From the NCBI GenBank assembly GCA_009801085.1, contig VNWV01000001.1, forward strand, positions 7,874,001 to 7,938,000: a stretch of DNA of 64,000 nt. The letters run 5' to 3'. The position numbers were made by a program, and so were the translations under genes. Under the pieces are notes generated by a model that was not told the origin of the DNA, did not search any database, and worked only from the letters and a program-made list of their open reading frames with translations. Source of the stretch: Lasiodiplodia sp. COLG20 (lineage: Eukaryota > Ascomycota > Dothideomycetes > Botryosphaeriales > Botryosphaeriaceae). Positions 36,001 to 48,244 of this stretch are shown piece by piece. Each line of letters begins with the position of its first letter. Positions within the stretch are counted from its first letter, which is position 1.

Positions 36001-39000
36001 AGACGAATGTAGTTCCACCCGAACTTGATGATGTCCTTCCGAGTGTCCTGGATAAGGCCATGGTGATACTTGACCAGGAGCGTAGTCATCTGCAACAACT
36101 CCATTCTTGAGTGGTCCACCCCGAGCTGGCCCGTCTCGTCCACCTGCTCGACCGAATAGGCGCGCCAGAGGCGATTGTGTATCGTTTCCGTCATGCCCCG
36201 GTCCATCAGCTGAGTGCCCTTTGCCGCACCAAACAGACTGTCCCAATTCCGCATCACATCCATGGCAAAGATCGGGTTGACGATGTTGTGGAAGACGAAT
36301 GTCTTGGTTTTTTGCGAGGTGTTGCGGCCGGTATAGAGGTCGATGCAGCGAATGATAAGGCTCCGCCAGTAGTCGACCGACTCGTTTGAAATCATTGTCT
36401 TGTAGATGAAGTGGAACAACGACGGCGAGGCCTTGAGCTCCTCGGCCGTAACCGCGTCGACGATCTCGACAAAGAAGTCAAGGTTGTCAGGCTCATGGGT
36501 GAGGTAATTGGTGAAAACGCCAATGAGCCTTTCACCGGCTTGATCAACTGCGAGACGCAAGCTCGCTTCAATCGTGTTCTGTCTTAGGCGAGTCTCCAAT
36601 GTTTTGCCGGCCTCGATGAGCGCCTTGCGCAAGTCTGCGTGGTCGACAAGCCAGTTGCTAGTTTCGGGATACTTGCACACCGATTCGACCACATGTATTG
36701 CGTTGATGGAAGCAGGCCACTTCTTTTGCTCATCGTCAATTACGAAAGAGTTGATGAAGCCCCGAGTATCTTCGACGAGAACCTCTCGCAGAGGACCGCT
36801 CGCAGGGTCTGCAATGAGCTGAGCGAAGAAGCGACCACTGGCATGGTCTCTGATGCGAGGCGCGAAGTCGTTCCAGGCCTCCTTCGGATAGTGATTCAAG
36901 TACTTAATTAGCGGCTTGCGGAAAGGGCTATAGTGAGTCCTGCGCAATGCGCCCTCCAGCTCCATAACCTTCTGAACAAGCTGGCCAAGGAAGCTGACGG
37001 CGGCGGATGGGAGCAAGTGGAAGACGTTGAGAATCGCAGTAACCGTCTTCATTGCCTTGTGCTGCTCAATCAAACCAAAAGACACGGTCTGCAGCACGCG
37101 TTGATCTGCGATGACCTTCATGTGATCCAAGAGGCGAGAGCCAATCTCGACCTTGAAGTAATTGGTGAGTAGTTTGAGCAGTCTAGCAAGGCCGTCGAGA
37201 CCTTCAACGGTGAGTTTCTTTGGATCCTGAAGGTTGACCAGGATTGGTCGGAGACCACTTTGCAAAACGTCCTTCGGCAACTTGTTGGTGGTATGCAGCA
37301 CTCCTTGCAGGCCTGCATTTGCTGCATCGACCACCTGTGGAGACTTGGAGTAGAGGGCCTTGAAGAAGACAGCGATAACGCGGAGGAAGGTTTGGTTTGG
37401 CGGGGTCGAAGTGAATTCCGGGAATGTCTGCGCCGTAGAAAGCAATCGGATGCAGGCGACCCGGAGGTTGACGATGGCCTCTGCATTCCTCTGCTCGTAC
37501 GGCTTCGCCGTAAGTCCTTCGTCTTCCGCATCAGCAAGCGCAAGAGCTTCCGTGAGAAGGCGCGTCAAGAGCTCGTTGAATGTCAAAACGCCATGACCCA
37601 GCTTTAAGCAGAACGTAACCGCATCGATGTAACCGATCTGAATGCTGAAGGGCAACGCGCGGAGTGGCTTGTTGAAAATAGGATCCAAGAGCCGCTTGCT
37701 GACGGGGAGAACAAGCTCATGGACTTCGGCGTGAGTCGACTCTGCGATGATCTTCAAATTGTCCTGGGCCGCTTTCCGCACGTGCTTGTTGGAGTGTGAG
37801 AGCATGGTCACTAGGAAGCCACACAAGCTGAGAAGCTTGTTATCCGAGTTGGGAGGCGACTTGAGATCGTCCTTCGACCACAGTCCACTGCACCGGCGTA
37901 GCAAGTTCTCGAGCGTGGTTTGAGCATTGACTCGCGTTGAGCTTGTCAGATCCAAAGGCATATCTTGCATAACGTACACCAAGGCCCGAGAGAAGTGATT
38001 GAGTCGACCACCCTCGTTGATCCACCCATCGCTGAGACCGAGCTTCGTCGTGAGGATGTCGATGCCCAGGGTGCCGCCGTGCTTGACAAACCATTCCTCT
38101 TGGTGGCAGTTGTGGCAGAAAATGTCGGCCAAATGCTTGAAAAGGGTAAGCTTCTCTGCTTTGCTTGGGTCGCCGAAAATGGTAACAGCGGCCTGGTGCA
38201 GCGTTATCAGAGCCTCCTCGGCCGCCTCCTTGACTTCAACATGGTCAGATGCTAGGGAATCTGCGATGGCCTCTAGAATTACCCGACTCTCGATCACGAC
38301 CGGGCCTTCACCAGCATTGACATCGAAGGGCTTCTTGCGGTGCTTGATAGTCGCAAGAGCGGTTCCAACTTCCAGGAGAGCGAAGTGCCGACATACATGT
38401 GCCATGAAAGTCGAAGCCTCCTCTTTGAGCTCAGGAATCGAGCTGCAGAACATCACTGCCTTCAGCAGCCTCCGCATAGTATCTTGCTGTGCATCCTTTT
38501 TCGCGTTCGACTTGTCTCTCTCAGAAGCCTCCAGAATGTCGACGCCACGATCGTGAATGCCATTGCTCAGGTCATCAGCTTGCAGGCGAACGAGTTGCGC
38601 GAAATCTTCAGGCAGGGTGTCCGCACCCAAAAGCAGCTTGATCTGCGAAGTGATGAACCTGAACGACTGTTGTTTGTGGAAGCCGTCTGACTTCTTCGCA
38701 GCCGGAGTTTTCGGGGTCTCCCATAGCTTCCCAATAGCACTTTCGATACCAACGGACGTCGGAAAGGCGCGGTCCTTCATGGAACCAATGAGACGGATGT
38801 CAATACTGGGCTCGTCATCGGCGTAGGACTTGTACTCGAGCGGCGGCGGTCCAATGATGAATTTCCTGTTCCGTCCACCAAGCTTACCCAGAATCCGCAT
38901 GGTGGTGTGTGCATGGAAGTGGCTGTACGGGGTTGGTTTCAAGTGCTCCCAGAGACCTTGCATGAGTTCATCGATGACTGGAGACATTATCGGGTCCAAG

Positions 39001-41719
39001 TAGTCCGCAGTAAGATTGTCAACACAAAGCTCCAACGTTCGGAGGCCTTGGCCAACCAAATCCGAACCCGCTCTCAGAGCAACCACCAGGGGTCGCATAA
39101 GGTAGCTCAAGTGTGGGAGAAGGTTGCTCAGACGAGCAGGCACGGTTAAAGACAGCTCCACGAACAGGTCCCGCTCGGAAGGCTTCCGTGCAGCGATGAG
39201 CAGATTGTTCAGCACCTCCAAGAGCATCTCCAGAAGAGGGAGTATCTCTTTGTAGAGATGCTCGAACCGACCACCGCCGATACTCCTGAAGAGCGACCGG
39301 AGGAGAAGGAAGTAATTCATCGGTTCTTCTGCCGTGGTGGACAATTCTATCGACTTTGTGACAATTTTTGTGACGTGCGGTAATAGGACCTGCTCATTCT
39401 GTTGCGAGAAGAGGGTGACGGCCATGAAGGAGAGCTTAAAGAGGCGGAGTAAAATCGACGACATCTTGACATCGGCAGTGCCGACTTCGTCAATCTTGCC
39501 CATCAGGAACTGGAGGAGCATGCCGGCGAAACTCGGAGAAGTCGCCTCGCTGGCAAGAAGGAACTGGGGGACATGTAGTAGAGCATTATGTTCGAACATC
39601 ATCTCGTAAAGGTGGGGTATCTCTGATTCAAAGACTTCGTGGAACGTGGCCGGATCGATGTGATGGAAAACGGTAGCAAAAGCTTCCAGAAGCTCTTTCT
39701 CCTCTTTGCCGCTGGACATCATGTGCTGGTTGGCAAGCAGTTCGGAGGGGGAAAGACTCTCTTTCTCGCCAGGTGACTTTTCAACACCATAGTAACGGAA
39801 AACTTGGGCGCCTTCGCGGAAGAGCTTGATGAGGACCTCGACCTCCTCCGCGTTGTAGCCAAAGGACACTTCATGCCAATTTGCCGGTGTCGGTACGCTC
39901 GGGTCAATCTCTTCCTTTATCTTCGGCGGGTTGCAGACTCTGAGTTGATAGAAAAGGTTCTTCAAACCATGCAGCAGGTTCTTGAAAAGAAATTTGTTGT
40001 CTGCGATCGGGTCTGAAGCTCGCTCCCGAGGATTCGACGTCTTTATCGGAGTCGCGTTGAAAATGTCAATTTCGTCCCAATCCGGTGGGCTGTCCTTTTC
40101 CGCCAAATAGTCTTCCGGGGTGGCCTCTATCCCTGGGCTGGAAAACTGGTTGGAGATCTTTACTGCATTGTCGAACTGGCGGTTCATTGCGGCAAACTTG
40201 TCACCGATGGCGTTGAGAATCATTACCAAGTAGTAACGGGCCTCCTGCTTGGGCTCCAGTTTAGCAATGCACTCAGCCATGTTCAACAACAGCTTCGCGC
40301 TCATGGTCTGGAAACTGGTACCAGGGAAGCTATCGTGCAGGTTCTTGGTGTAAACCTCGATCGTTCTCCTGATCTGCTCCTGTGATAATGATTCTCTCAA
40401 ATGGTGAATTAGATCTGCAAGCATGCTGTATGCCAACGGCCGCATAGTCTCGTACACTGTCAGACCATCTCCGATCAAGGTCCTCTCGTCGAGCAGCTCA
40501 TCAATCTTTTTGAGGAAGATTTTGCGGAAGTTGAAGTTGATGATGTGGCGGATGGCAACAAGAAGCTCTTTCCTCGCGCCGGACTTCTCTCTGGGACAGT
40601 CCTGTAATAAGCGAACCACGATGTCCGGGAGTGTGGGAAGAAAATCTGTAAGCTGCTGTGCATATACACGCAGGAGATATGCCAAAAAGCTCATCGTCTT
40701 GACCTGGGCAGTAATGAACTCTCCGAACGCAGCCCGATTCTTGATCTCCTTGCTCACGCCTGTGAATATGTCTCCTCTCGCCTTCGCCTCAGCATGTGCC
40801 CTTTCTTGCGGCGGCGCCTGGAGGAGCAGGACATTCTTGATCAGTGGTACGAAACGCTTCACATTCTTGTGGACGCAATTTCTGTACGCCTGAAAAAGCG
40901 ACACCACAATGATGGGGCATTCCGCCAGCACCTTGAACGACTGCATACCCTTCAGTAGATGTCTTGTCTGCTGCTGTTCTCCTCCCAGGTCCGGACCACT
41001 CGACGAGCCACCGGATCCAGGTGAGCCCGGGCGCGGGGATTGCGAGTACTGCGAATTACTAGGCGTGGATGGTATAGCTTGCGAAGAAGGGTTTCCGGAG
41101 GGGCTATCGAACGTGTCTTTGACGGCGGCATCCATGTTCTCGAACATCTCGGCGATGAGGTCCAAGAATGGCTGTACCCGGTCCTGAAGCGCCTTGGTCT
41201 GGTGCCTCTCAAAGTCCATGATCGTCTTCATGCACAACGCCGCATTGTCCTCGTTCTCGATCTTCGCCAATACCATGAGTCGATCGACGATTTGTGCGGC
41301 GTAGGGTTCTAGCGCTTCGGTCGGGCTCATCGGTAATCTATGCAATATCTCTAGTATGCAGTTGCGCAGGCGCTAGCAGCCCTGTTTAGTAAATGGTCAA
41401 AAGCGGAAGGCTGGCAAACGGACTTACCTGCTCTGGCGATGTGCTCACAAAGACGGGCGACCCTTCTAGCAGTTTGAGGAATACTGGGATAAACTTCTCC
41501 AAGAAAACGCCATACGTCGAGCCCGAGCAGTAAAGCTCGATGCTGTCCCGGATTTCCGTCGCAACGCCGGTCTTGACCTTCAAGTCTGGACGGCGGAGCG
41601 TGTTAGCACGTAAATTACCGTGTCCATTGAAGTTTATCGCAAGTGGATATTGGCAGAGCCTTACCTGACGCCGGGTCCGCCAGCTTGTTCAGATAAACCT
41701 CCATATTTCTGTCCGCCAT
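30030..41719 (-). CDS. tra1: Tra1/TRRAP, PIKK-family pseudokinase of SAGA and NuA4
   Basis: Three exons (41719-41665, 41585-41428, 41372-30030) give 3851 residues; the last exon is an unbroken 11.3 kb. The N-terminus reads MADRNMEVYLNKLADP, then thousands of residues of HEAT-type helical repeats with a Ser/Pro/Gln-rich loop at about 158-205. The FAT domain follows, broken by a Gln/Asn/Gly-rich insertion at about 3205-3300. The PI3K-like domain spans about 3460-3800 (RIERFLPDIDLVRTVGF, HRRLKIRGHDGS) and lacks the DFG and catalytic-loop residues of active kinases. FATC ends in DPLWMPYL. Tra1 is the scaffold that binds activators and recruits the SAGA and NuA4 acetyltransferase complexes. Size agrees with other filamentous fungi. 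The two small 5' exons are conserved in spacing and phase. Confidence 0.97.
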
Positions 41720-42458
41720 GGTGACAGCTGTCGCAGCGTCTCGGCCGCCAGGCTGCGTTTCACGATATCTCCTCCTGGATCCCTCACAGTTGCTCGGTGC
41801 GCAGAGATCCAGATGGTTTGTTATGCCTCTTGGTTATGACTGCGCATGGGTGGAAGCGATCGGGATCTGCGAGGATGGAAGGCTGCGCAGGCGCGGAGCT
41901 GCAGAACGCGGCGGAATTAGGTGACGGCTTGTCGCGTAGTAAAATTTGTGGTGTCGTTAAAGCATTAACCGCCGCGAGCGACAAGCGAATGGAAGCGGCA
42001 AAAACGAGGAATCGCGCAGAGTGTGGGGGGCGCAGCGGGGGAGGAGGCTGCGGTGGTGGCAGAGCTGCGGACGTGAAGACGAGCAACCGCGAACTTCGCG
42101 GCCGGGGCGTCGCGCGAGGCAAGTACGCTGATCCTTTGCCTGTTTGGGAAACCCTAAAGCTATTCCTAAAGTAGAAGTGGTCTTCGATCCGCCCTCCCAC
42201 TAGGTACCGTTTGACCCAAGGGAAACCGGGCGCCACTGGAGAGAATCGCGTCTTACATACTCTTGAATTCAGAATGGAAAAGCCACCCGCGAATAATCAT
42301 ACTGAATCCCATCTGAAACAGAAAATTTATTGTTTACCCACGGCTCTCAAATAACACTATCCCTCATTGCTCATGAACTTTGACCCGCAACCTCAACAAG
42401 GAGACCGGAATGCGAAAAGAAACCGTATGGGTATATTGTGTTACCGTCAATAAAAATC
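41720..42458. other. Intergenic, 739 bp
   Basis: Upstream region of tra1 and 3' flank of the Syg1-like gene. A GC-rich block at 42000-42120 lies upstream of tra1. No gene is supported. Confidence 0.5.
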
Positions 42459-45400
42459 TTAAGAGCCCAAGGCAGTCTGCTGTGGGCTTTCTATGCTAAC
42501 CCTCGAAATCAGTCCCTCAGCTCTGGCTATGTCCTCCACATCCTCCTCATTTATTTCCTCCCGCCTCTTCGCATCCTCATCGCTGCCCTCATCGTCGTCC
42601 TCGTCATCTTCATCGTTACCGCCGCTTGGTCCTGCCTCGGGCTTCTTGCGACGCTCGAAATCCTGCGCGTGCGCCGCATGAAGCAGGGTACCCACACGAG
42701 TGAGAGCACGGGTCGCCGGCGCTGGTGTTGACCCAGATCTGTGACGGATGGAGGCCCCACGGGTCCGCTGCCTTTCCAAATCGGCCCCCGTAGTAATACC
42801 GGACTCTCCGCGAGCATGTGTTTTGGGAGTCTTTGGTCTTTGAAGAGGCGACTCGTCACCTTGCTCCACCAAACTCTCTCTTGTCGAGGCCGGAACACTG
42901 TATGGTAGAGGCACATCTCGCGAGGCTCTATACCTGACAACATTTGTGCAGTGTTCGTTCTCAACACGGAACAGGGTCCACATTCCACGACGGAATATTT
43001 CCGATAAGGCCACCATGAATGAGAGAATCGCCGAGTGTTGGACATCGTCGCCGTATATGGCATAAAAGATCCAATTAAACCTGAGGATGGGATCCAAAAT
43101 GATGGCGGCATAGTACCAATATATGTTCTTGTACCCCAGGTTGTCGCGCAGGAACCGGTTTTTCGCGTACGGATTCAGCAGACTCCAATCCATGACCAGA
43201 TCCCAGGTGGTGCAATAAACCGCGTTGACTGTCGCGCAGAAGATGAAGAATGACCGCAGGTGCCAAGTCTTGTGTATCCGATAAAGACTAAGGCTCATGT
43301 AGTACAGGATCGTCCACGTGTACTTGCCGCAGTTGACCAAATGCGGGAAGACGTTGCGGGTATCATAGTAACGTCGCAGACACTGGAGAGCACGCCAAAT
43401 ACCGGGCAACGTTGAAAAGAAGCCCAGCAGCCGAGAGTGTGACGAGTTGCACGAGGTCGCGTCTTCCCAACCGTTGGCGTATAGACAAAAAAATAGTTCG
43501 ATGTTCTAATAACCAGATCAGCATGCATCGGGCCAGAGGCGGCTTGAACTTACACCCATAGCATATGTTTGAGAACAGAACATATCGCCTAAGAAGAAAT
43601 CCCGAAACTCGACTGGGTAAAGACCAGCAAAAAATAGGCGCCACTGTTACTGTTAGATGTGGATGGCTAAAAAAGAGTCATGGCTTTGTCTAACTTACAT
43701 TGGAATATGCGAACCACCGTCTGCTACGGTGATACAATAAAGGAGCAGGAAGGAAAATGACGGATACTGTTAGACCAATCAAGACTACGGGCCAGTAAAT
43801 GTACATGGATTCGCCGCCATAGCGGCTGAAATTAAGCCACATGACAAGGCCTTGGAGGAAAACGCAGAGACAAGGTATCTGAGCGGTGGTCGTCAACTAA
43901 TGCTAAGCATCTCAACAGCTAGCGATCACTTACCTCGCATAGCTGTCGCCAATCAAGCTGTGTCCGGGTATCGAACTCAAAAACGAAACCATAATTGATC
44001 TTCTGATCTGTCCAAACCTTGCAGTCAAGACAGAAAAAGAGGAAAAGTAGGAGCATCAGAAAGTAGCCGCCGTATATCTGCATCAGGAATGTTGTTGTCG
44101 TGTGGATTGACGAGTCGTCATCGAATATGTATTTAGACGCGTAAGAGATAGCTTCACAGCCAAAGACCGTCCCCGTAGCCAGCATCAGCCCATTGCGGAA
44201 TGAAGAGCCATTGAAGTCGCCAGCTTTTGCCGATTTGACGCGCAGCTTGCCCACCGCAATCTTGTGGTTGCCGCGATAGAAGTATCTGGCGTAGAGATCC
44301 TCCACGGAGTGAAGATGACCGTCAATGACGTCGCTATTCACGAACCAGGCCTTGTTGACCTTTTCGCTCATGTAGCGCATAGTTGGCCGCGCCATGACGG
44401 TCTTGTCGTACTTCTTGTTGATCTTGCGAAACGCTGTCCGGTTCAGAAGAGCGTACGCTTTCAGAAGCTCCAAGCCACGGTAGTACTCTTGCAAAGCAGT
44501 CTTGAGCTTACGCTTCGCCGTCCGGTAGGGCACGCCAGCTGGTTCAGGGCGGCGGGTATAGTCACGGCGGTCCTGTGGGACTGGGCCGCAGGGAGTTCCG
44601 AGATCTTGCATAGCTCTAGCGTTCTTGCTCATAGGTTTTGGTTTACCTTTGACCACCTCCGGGAGCTTCTTAGCTGCCTCAATTGCATCGTCTAACGGCT
44701 TGAACCACGCTTGCGATGACGCACCGCTCCCATTTGCTTTGTCCTCTGATCCGTTGGAGTCGAAGAAACCGTTTGACGAGGTTTTCTGTGGAACGGCCTT
44801 TGATTTTTGAAGTTTCGAGATAATCTCATCCAAACGGCGGTCTCGCATGATATGCAGCTGCTCTCGTAGCACCTCGAGCCTATTAGTAGCTTCGTCCTCC
44901 TTTTCCTTGTAGAAATCCTCAATCTTTTCCAGCTCCCCGTCTAAGAAGCCGAAAAACTCTGCTTGGCGAACATCGAGCTCGCGGTACGCTTCGAGAGGCA
45001 CGTCCGACTCTTTGCCCGGAGTCGGCTGCGGTACTCCACCATCTGGGCCCAGAGAAAGCATCCTTCTAATGCTTGGGCGTGCACCGCCGGGCGTCTCCGT
45101 CGCGGCCACTCCTGACATTGAGTTGACGCGCTTTGGAGTGAATATACTGGCATACTTGGTGGGCAAGGTTGGTTTGCCAGGTGATCGCGTTTTGCCAATT
45201 TCAAAGGCGCTGGGACCGGGTGCAGGACCTGATTTAGGTGGCGAAGGCGGTTCGGTTCCCTGCCATCGCGAAGACACGGTGGCGCGCTCCGGATCGACAG
45301 CCGGGTCGGGCAGATTAAGCGTCGGTAAGTGGTTGCTACCCGACGACCTTTTTGGCGGCGATCCTAGTATGCTCCCGTAGCGGGTCAAGGCTGGCGCATC

Positions 45401-45897
45401 ATCAGCGTCAGGTGTCTTTTTGATAAGCGATTCACGCGGTGTCCCTCGAGTGCGTATCTCTTGGGGTGAGGACCGATGAGCACCTTCGGGTTCTCCGCCC
45501 GTGCCTGTCTCGATGTTCCGTGGGGCATCATGTGGTAGATTCGGAGCGGCAGAGTCAACGGTCGAGGTTCGTCCTAGGCGGTTCAAGAAGGAGTAGGCTG
45601 GGACAACGTTATGGGGAGAGGGAGTGAAGGTGGAGATCCGACGGAGGCCCGGGGTTCGGGGGCTCTGATGGCAGTTGCGAAAGGCGCGAGCTATAGCCTT
45701 AACCTTCTTCTTTCCGAGCTACAGCGCATACGAAGATCAGCAGCGCCCACGTATCAGGTCCAGTGCCAGGGAGGCTACCTTGTAGTTCAAATACTTGGCT
45801 CTCCACTCGGGGACGAGCTCCTGCTCAAGCTCCCTAACACAAGGTCAGCAGGGCGTCGCAGCGTTACGCGTCGCAGAACGTACTTGGCAAACTTCAT
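42459..45897 (-). CDS. syg1: SPX-EXS protein, Syg1/XPR1-like phosphate exporter or sensor
   Basis: Six exons (45897-45884, 45833-45779, 45718-43934, 43878-43699, 43643-43554, 43505-42459) give 1056 residues. The 14-nt first exon joins to make MKFAKELEQELVPEWRAKYL, the canonical SPX start, followed by LGKKKVKAIARAF; the rest of SPX continues to TARP-type helices such as KLKTALQEYYRGLELLKAY and LNRTAFRKINKKYDK, whose lysines bind inositol pyrophosphates. Several membrane helices follow (NGLMLATGTVFGCEAIS onward). The EXS domain has YPVEFRDFFLGDMFCSQTY, WRALQCLRRYYDTRN, TWDLVMDWSLL and RRGMWTLFRVENEH. Homologues export phosphate (XPR1) or are linked to G-protein signalling and phosphate sensing (Syg1) at the plasma membrane. 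A long Ser/Pro-rich insert interrupts the SPX domain. The tail is acidic. Confidence 0.93.
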
Positions 45898-46779
45898 GCC
45901 CGGCGAACGTCAGGAGCAAAGAAGAGCGCGAGTAGAAGGGTGAAGAGCGTGCGACAAGACATAAGGATCCGCAGATCGAAGAATTGAAGAGGGGGAGGAG
46001 CTGTCGGGTTGATTGCGCTAGTCGCAGTCGCGAGAACACCCCCGGGGCGCCGCGCAGGGGGCGGAATGAAACGAAGATCGATTTTCTTTTTTTGCGCTGC
46101 GCGACTCTCACGCGCTCACTCGAGAAACAACACAACCACTGCTGTGCAACCATTGCGCGCGCAATGCACGACACCAATGCTGACAGCAGACGCTCAGCAA
46201 TGCCGACGCTGTCACGGAACCCATCTGCACTTTCATTATTACGCAGTATCGACGTACAGAGACCCTCATTCCTCTGACTAGGGCGCCACACTACTTGAGC
46301 GATCTTCAGGCTCCACGTTCTCCGCAACACGCCTTGGCCTTAACGTCATGCACTTCGGGCAGCCCCGTACCGTCCCATCTCCAACGCTGACATGGCTGCA
46401 AGTCGCATCCCTTGGGTTATACGGGGCATTCCCACTGGTCGCCTGAAATTGCGCTGTGTCAGCTGCAGGATCAGCTCTCATTGGTAGCGGCTCACACCTT
46501 GCCCTCTTCGTCCTCTACCTCTCATTTCCGGCACGCTAATACATCCAATTGGGTAGATGCCCAAATATCCAATTGGGTAGATGCAAGACCGTTGACATGC
46601 GGTTAGCACGCTTGTCGGGCGTCAAACCAGGCTCAGAATAATCACCGAGCACCTTGGTCAAGCCCGCATGCGGGGTAGACACAGCTTACTTTCCATGGCT
46701 TTCATATTTGGTGCGACTCCTCCACCAATCTAGAGCTAGGTACATTGTCCATATTCGTCACATCGTTCCAATTCCCGGC
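45898..46779. other. Intergenic, 882 bp
   Basis: Upstream region of the Syg1-like gene and 3' flank of cipC. It carries an 18-bp perfect direct repeat (46543-46560 and 46567-46584). No gene is supported. Confidence 0.5.
46543..46584. repeat. 18-bp direct repeat, two copies
   Basis: The unit ATCCAATTGGGTAGATGC occurs twice, 24 bp from start to start, with 6 bp between. Each copy contains the palindrome CCAATTGG. No third copy is seen in the flanks. Confidence 0.85.
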
Positions 46780-47313
46780 TTAGTAGCCAAACTGCCTGTT
46801 GAGCCTCTCAGGGCGGTCGTAGCTGGGGTCGTACTGGTCCCTGTCGCCGTAGTGTTCTTCGTACATCTGTTCGGCGTGCTTCTTGGCGGCGTGCTTGGCA
46901 CGCTCACGGTCGACGAAGTCTTCGCCCTTGGTCTCAGCGAGCTTGTCGACCTCAGCGGCAGCGAAGCCGGCAAGGAGCTCCTTGGCGAAGGCGTGCTCGA
47001 CGGGCTTACCTGGTGAAGGTCAGTGGCGCCGTCTGATGAAAGGTGATGCAATGTGACTTACCCTCCTTGCGCTGGTGGTCCTCGAAAGCCTTGAAGCCGG
47101 CGAAGGCGGCACCGCCAGCAATCACCTCATGGCTGAAGCTAGACTCGTGCTTCTGCTCGCCCTCGTAGACCTGCTGGTAGGCGTCGTGAGATTCACCTAC
47201 ACGAGGTCAGCATCGATGACGGCATTGAAAGTCCAGGAGCTGATCCAGGGGTCAAGGGAGCAGTCAAAGCGGAATGGATGCAGCAACATGCACGTACCCC
47301 AACCGAAAGGCAT
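46780..47313 (-). CDS. cipC: CipC-like stress/antibiotic-response protein
   Basis: Three exons (47313-47298, 47196-47062, 47009-46780) give 126 residues. The 16-nt first exon codes MPFGW plus one base. The joined protein reads MPFGWGESHDAYQQVY, then SSFSHEVIAGGAAFAGFKAF, EDHQRKEGKPVEHAFAKELL and a Tyr/Asp/Arg-rich end (DQYDPSYDRPERLNRQFGY). This is the pattern of CipC, named from its induction by concanamycin in Aspergillus and found abundantly in stressed or hyphal cells; the biochemical role is unknown. The promoter has a TATA-like element and two CCCCT stress-element cores (47438-47460). Length and intron positions fit the family. Confidence 0.85.
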
Positions 47314-48244
47314 TTTGGCTTATGAGTGTGTGTGGTTTAAAGAAGAGGATAGAGGTCTGATGATGGTCTGGGATGAGAACTGGCGTGGAGATTGAAGTGA
47401 TGGTTGATGAGGAGGACAGAAGGGCTGCTGGGCGGGATTAAATACCCCTCCTTCTCCCCTCTTTCCACTAAACTTGCCCGCGTCAGTTAGCCAGCGGCAG
47501 GGACGGCTCCGTCATAGGCTTCTCGCTCTACGTAACCTAGCGCGGGGCTGAGTGTGGCCGTGAACGAATGAAGTGGCTAGGGAGGGCCCACCGGTCTGAG
47601 GCGGACGAGTGAGGAGCTCGCACGACGGTACCATGATCAAGGTGCCTGGAGATCTGATGGGTCGTTGGCGGGGTGCGCTGCCGCACTAGCGGGCGTTAGA
47701 GCAAGAATACGGGCGCCGTCTCCCGGCCAGACGCCAGGGTCCCGATTCAGCTCGAGGCAAATCTGGACCCTTTTCGAGGCGCCCCTCGCTATCTGCTGCC
47801 ATGGCCTGCAGCCACGCTGGCTGCCCACCCCGACGGCCGGGATGTGCGCGCCCACCCATTGGTGCAGACGGCTCGAATGACTGGCCACGACGGCACAGCA
47901 GCAGCGTGCCGACGATCCGGGAGCACGGGGCAGCCTCAAGCTTCACCAAGCCGGCATCTAAGCCTACATGATCATCCTTGGCGGCCTTGGCGAGGCTTGT
48001 TGCTGCGCGCGCGCCACCTCGCGCCGGCCGGTCAAGCAGTTCCTCGGGCTGAAACGGCTCTTACGGCATCGTCGACGTCGATTACGCACCACGCAACCAG
48101 CGCCCGTCGTCATCGGCTCCGCGCCCAAGCTCCCGGCCTTGCCGAAAACACCCCCACTCGCGAGCAGGACGCAGCTGAACAGAGAGCTCCAGCCACCGCC
48201 ATCTTCCGTCCAACGAGTCAATAGCATTGCCACACCCTGCAATA
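47314..48244. other. Intergenic, 931 bp
   Basis: Divergent spacer between cipC and the hydrolase-like gene. The first 150 bp hold the cipC promoter elements. The rest is GC-rich with open frames on both strands that I regard as a composition effect. Confidence 0.5.
47438..47460 (-). promoter_or_regulatory. cipC promoter: TATTTAA with two stress-element cores
   Basis: The minus strand reads two AGGGG cores (47456-47460 and 47445-47449) followed directly by TATTTAA (47444-47438), about 125 bp before the start codon. AGGGG is the binding core of Msn2/4-type stress factors in yeast. Function here is inferred. Confidence 0.5.
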
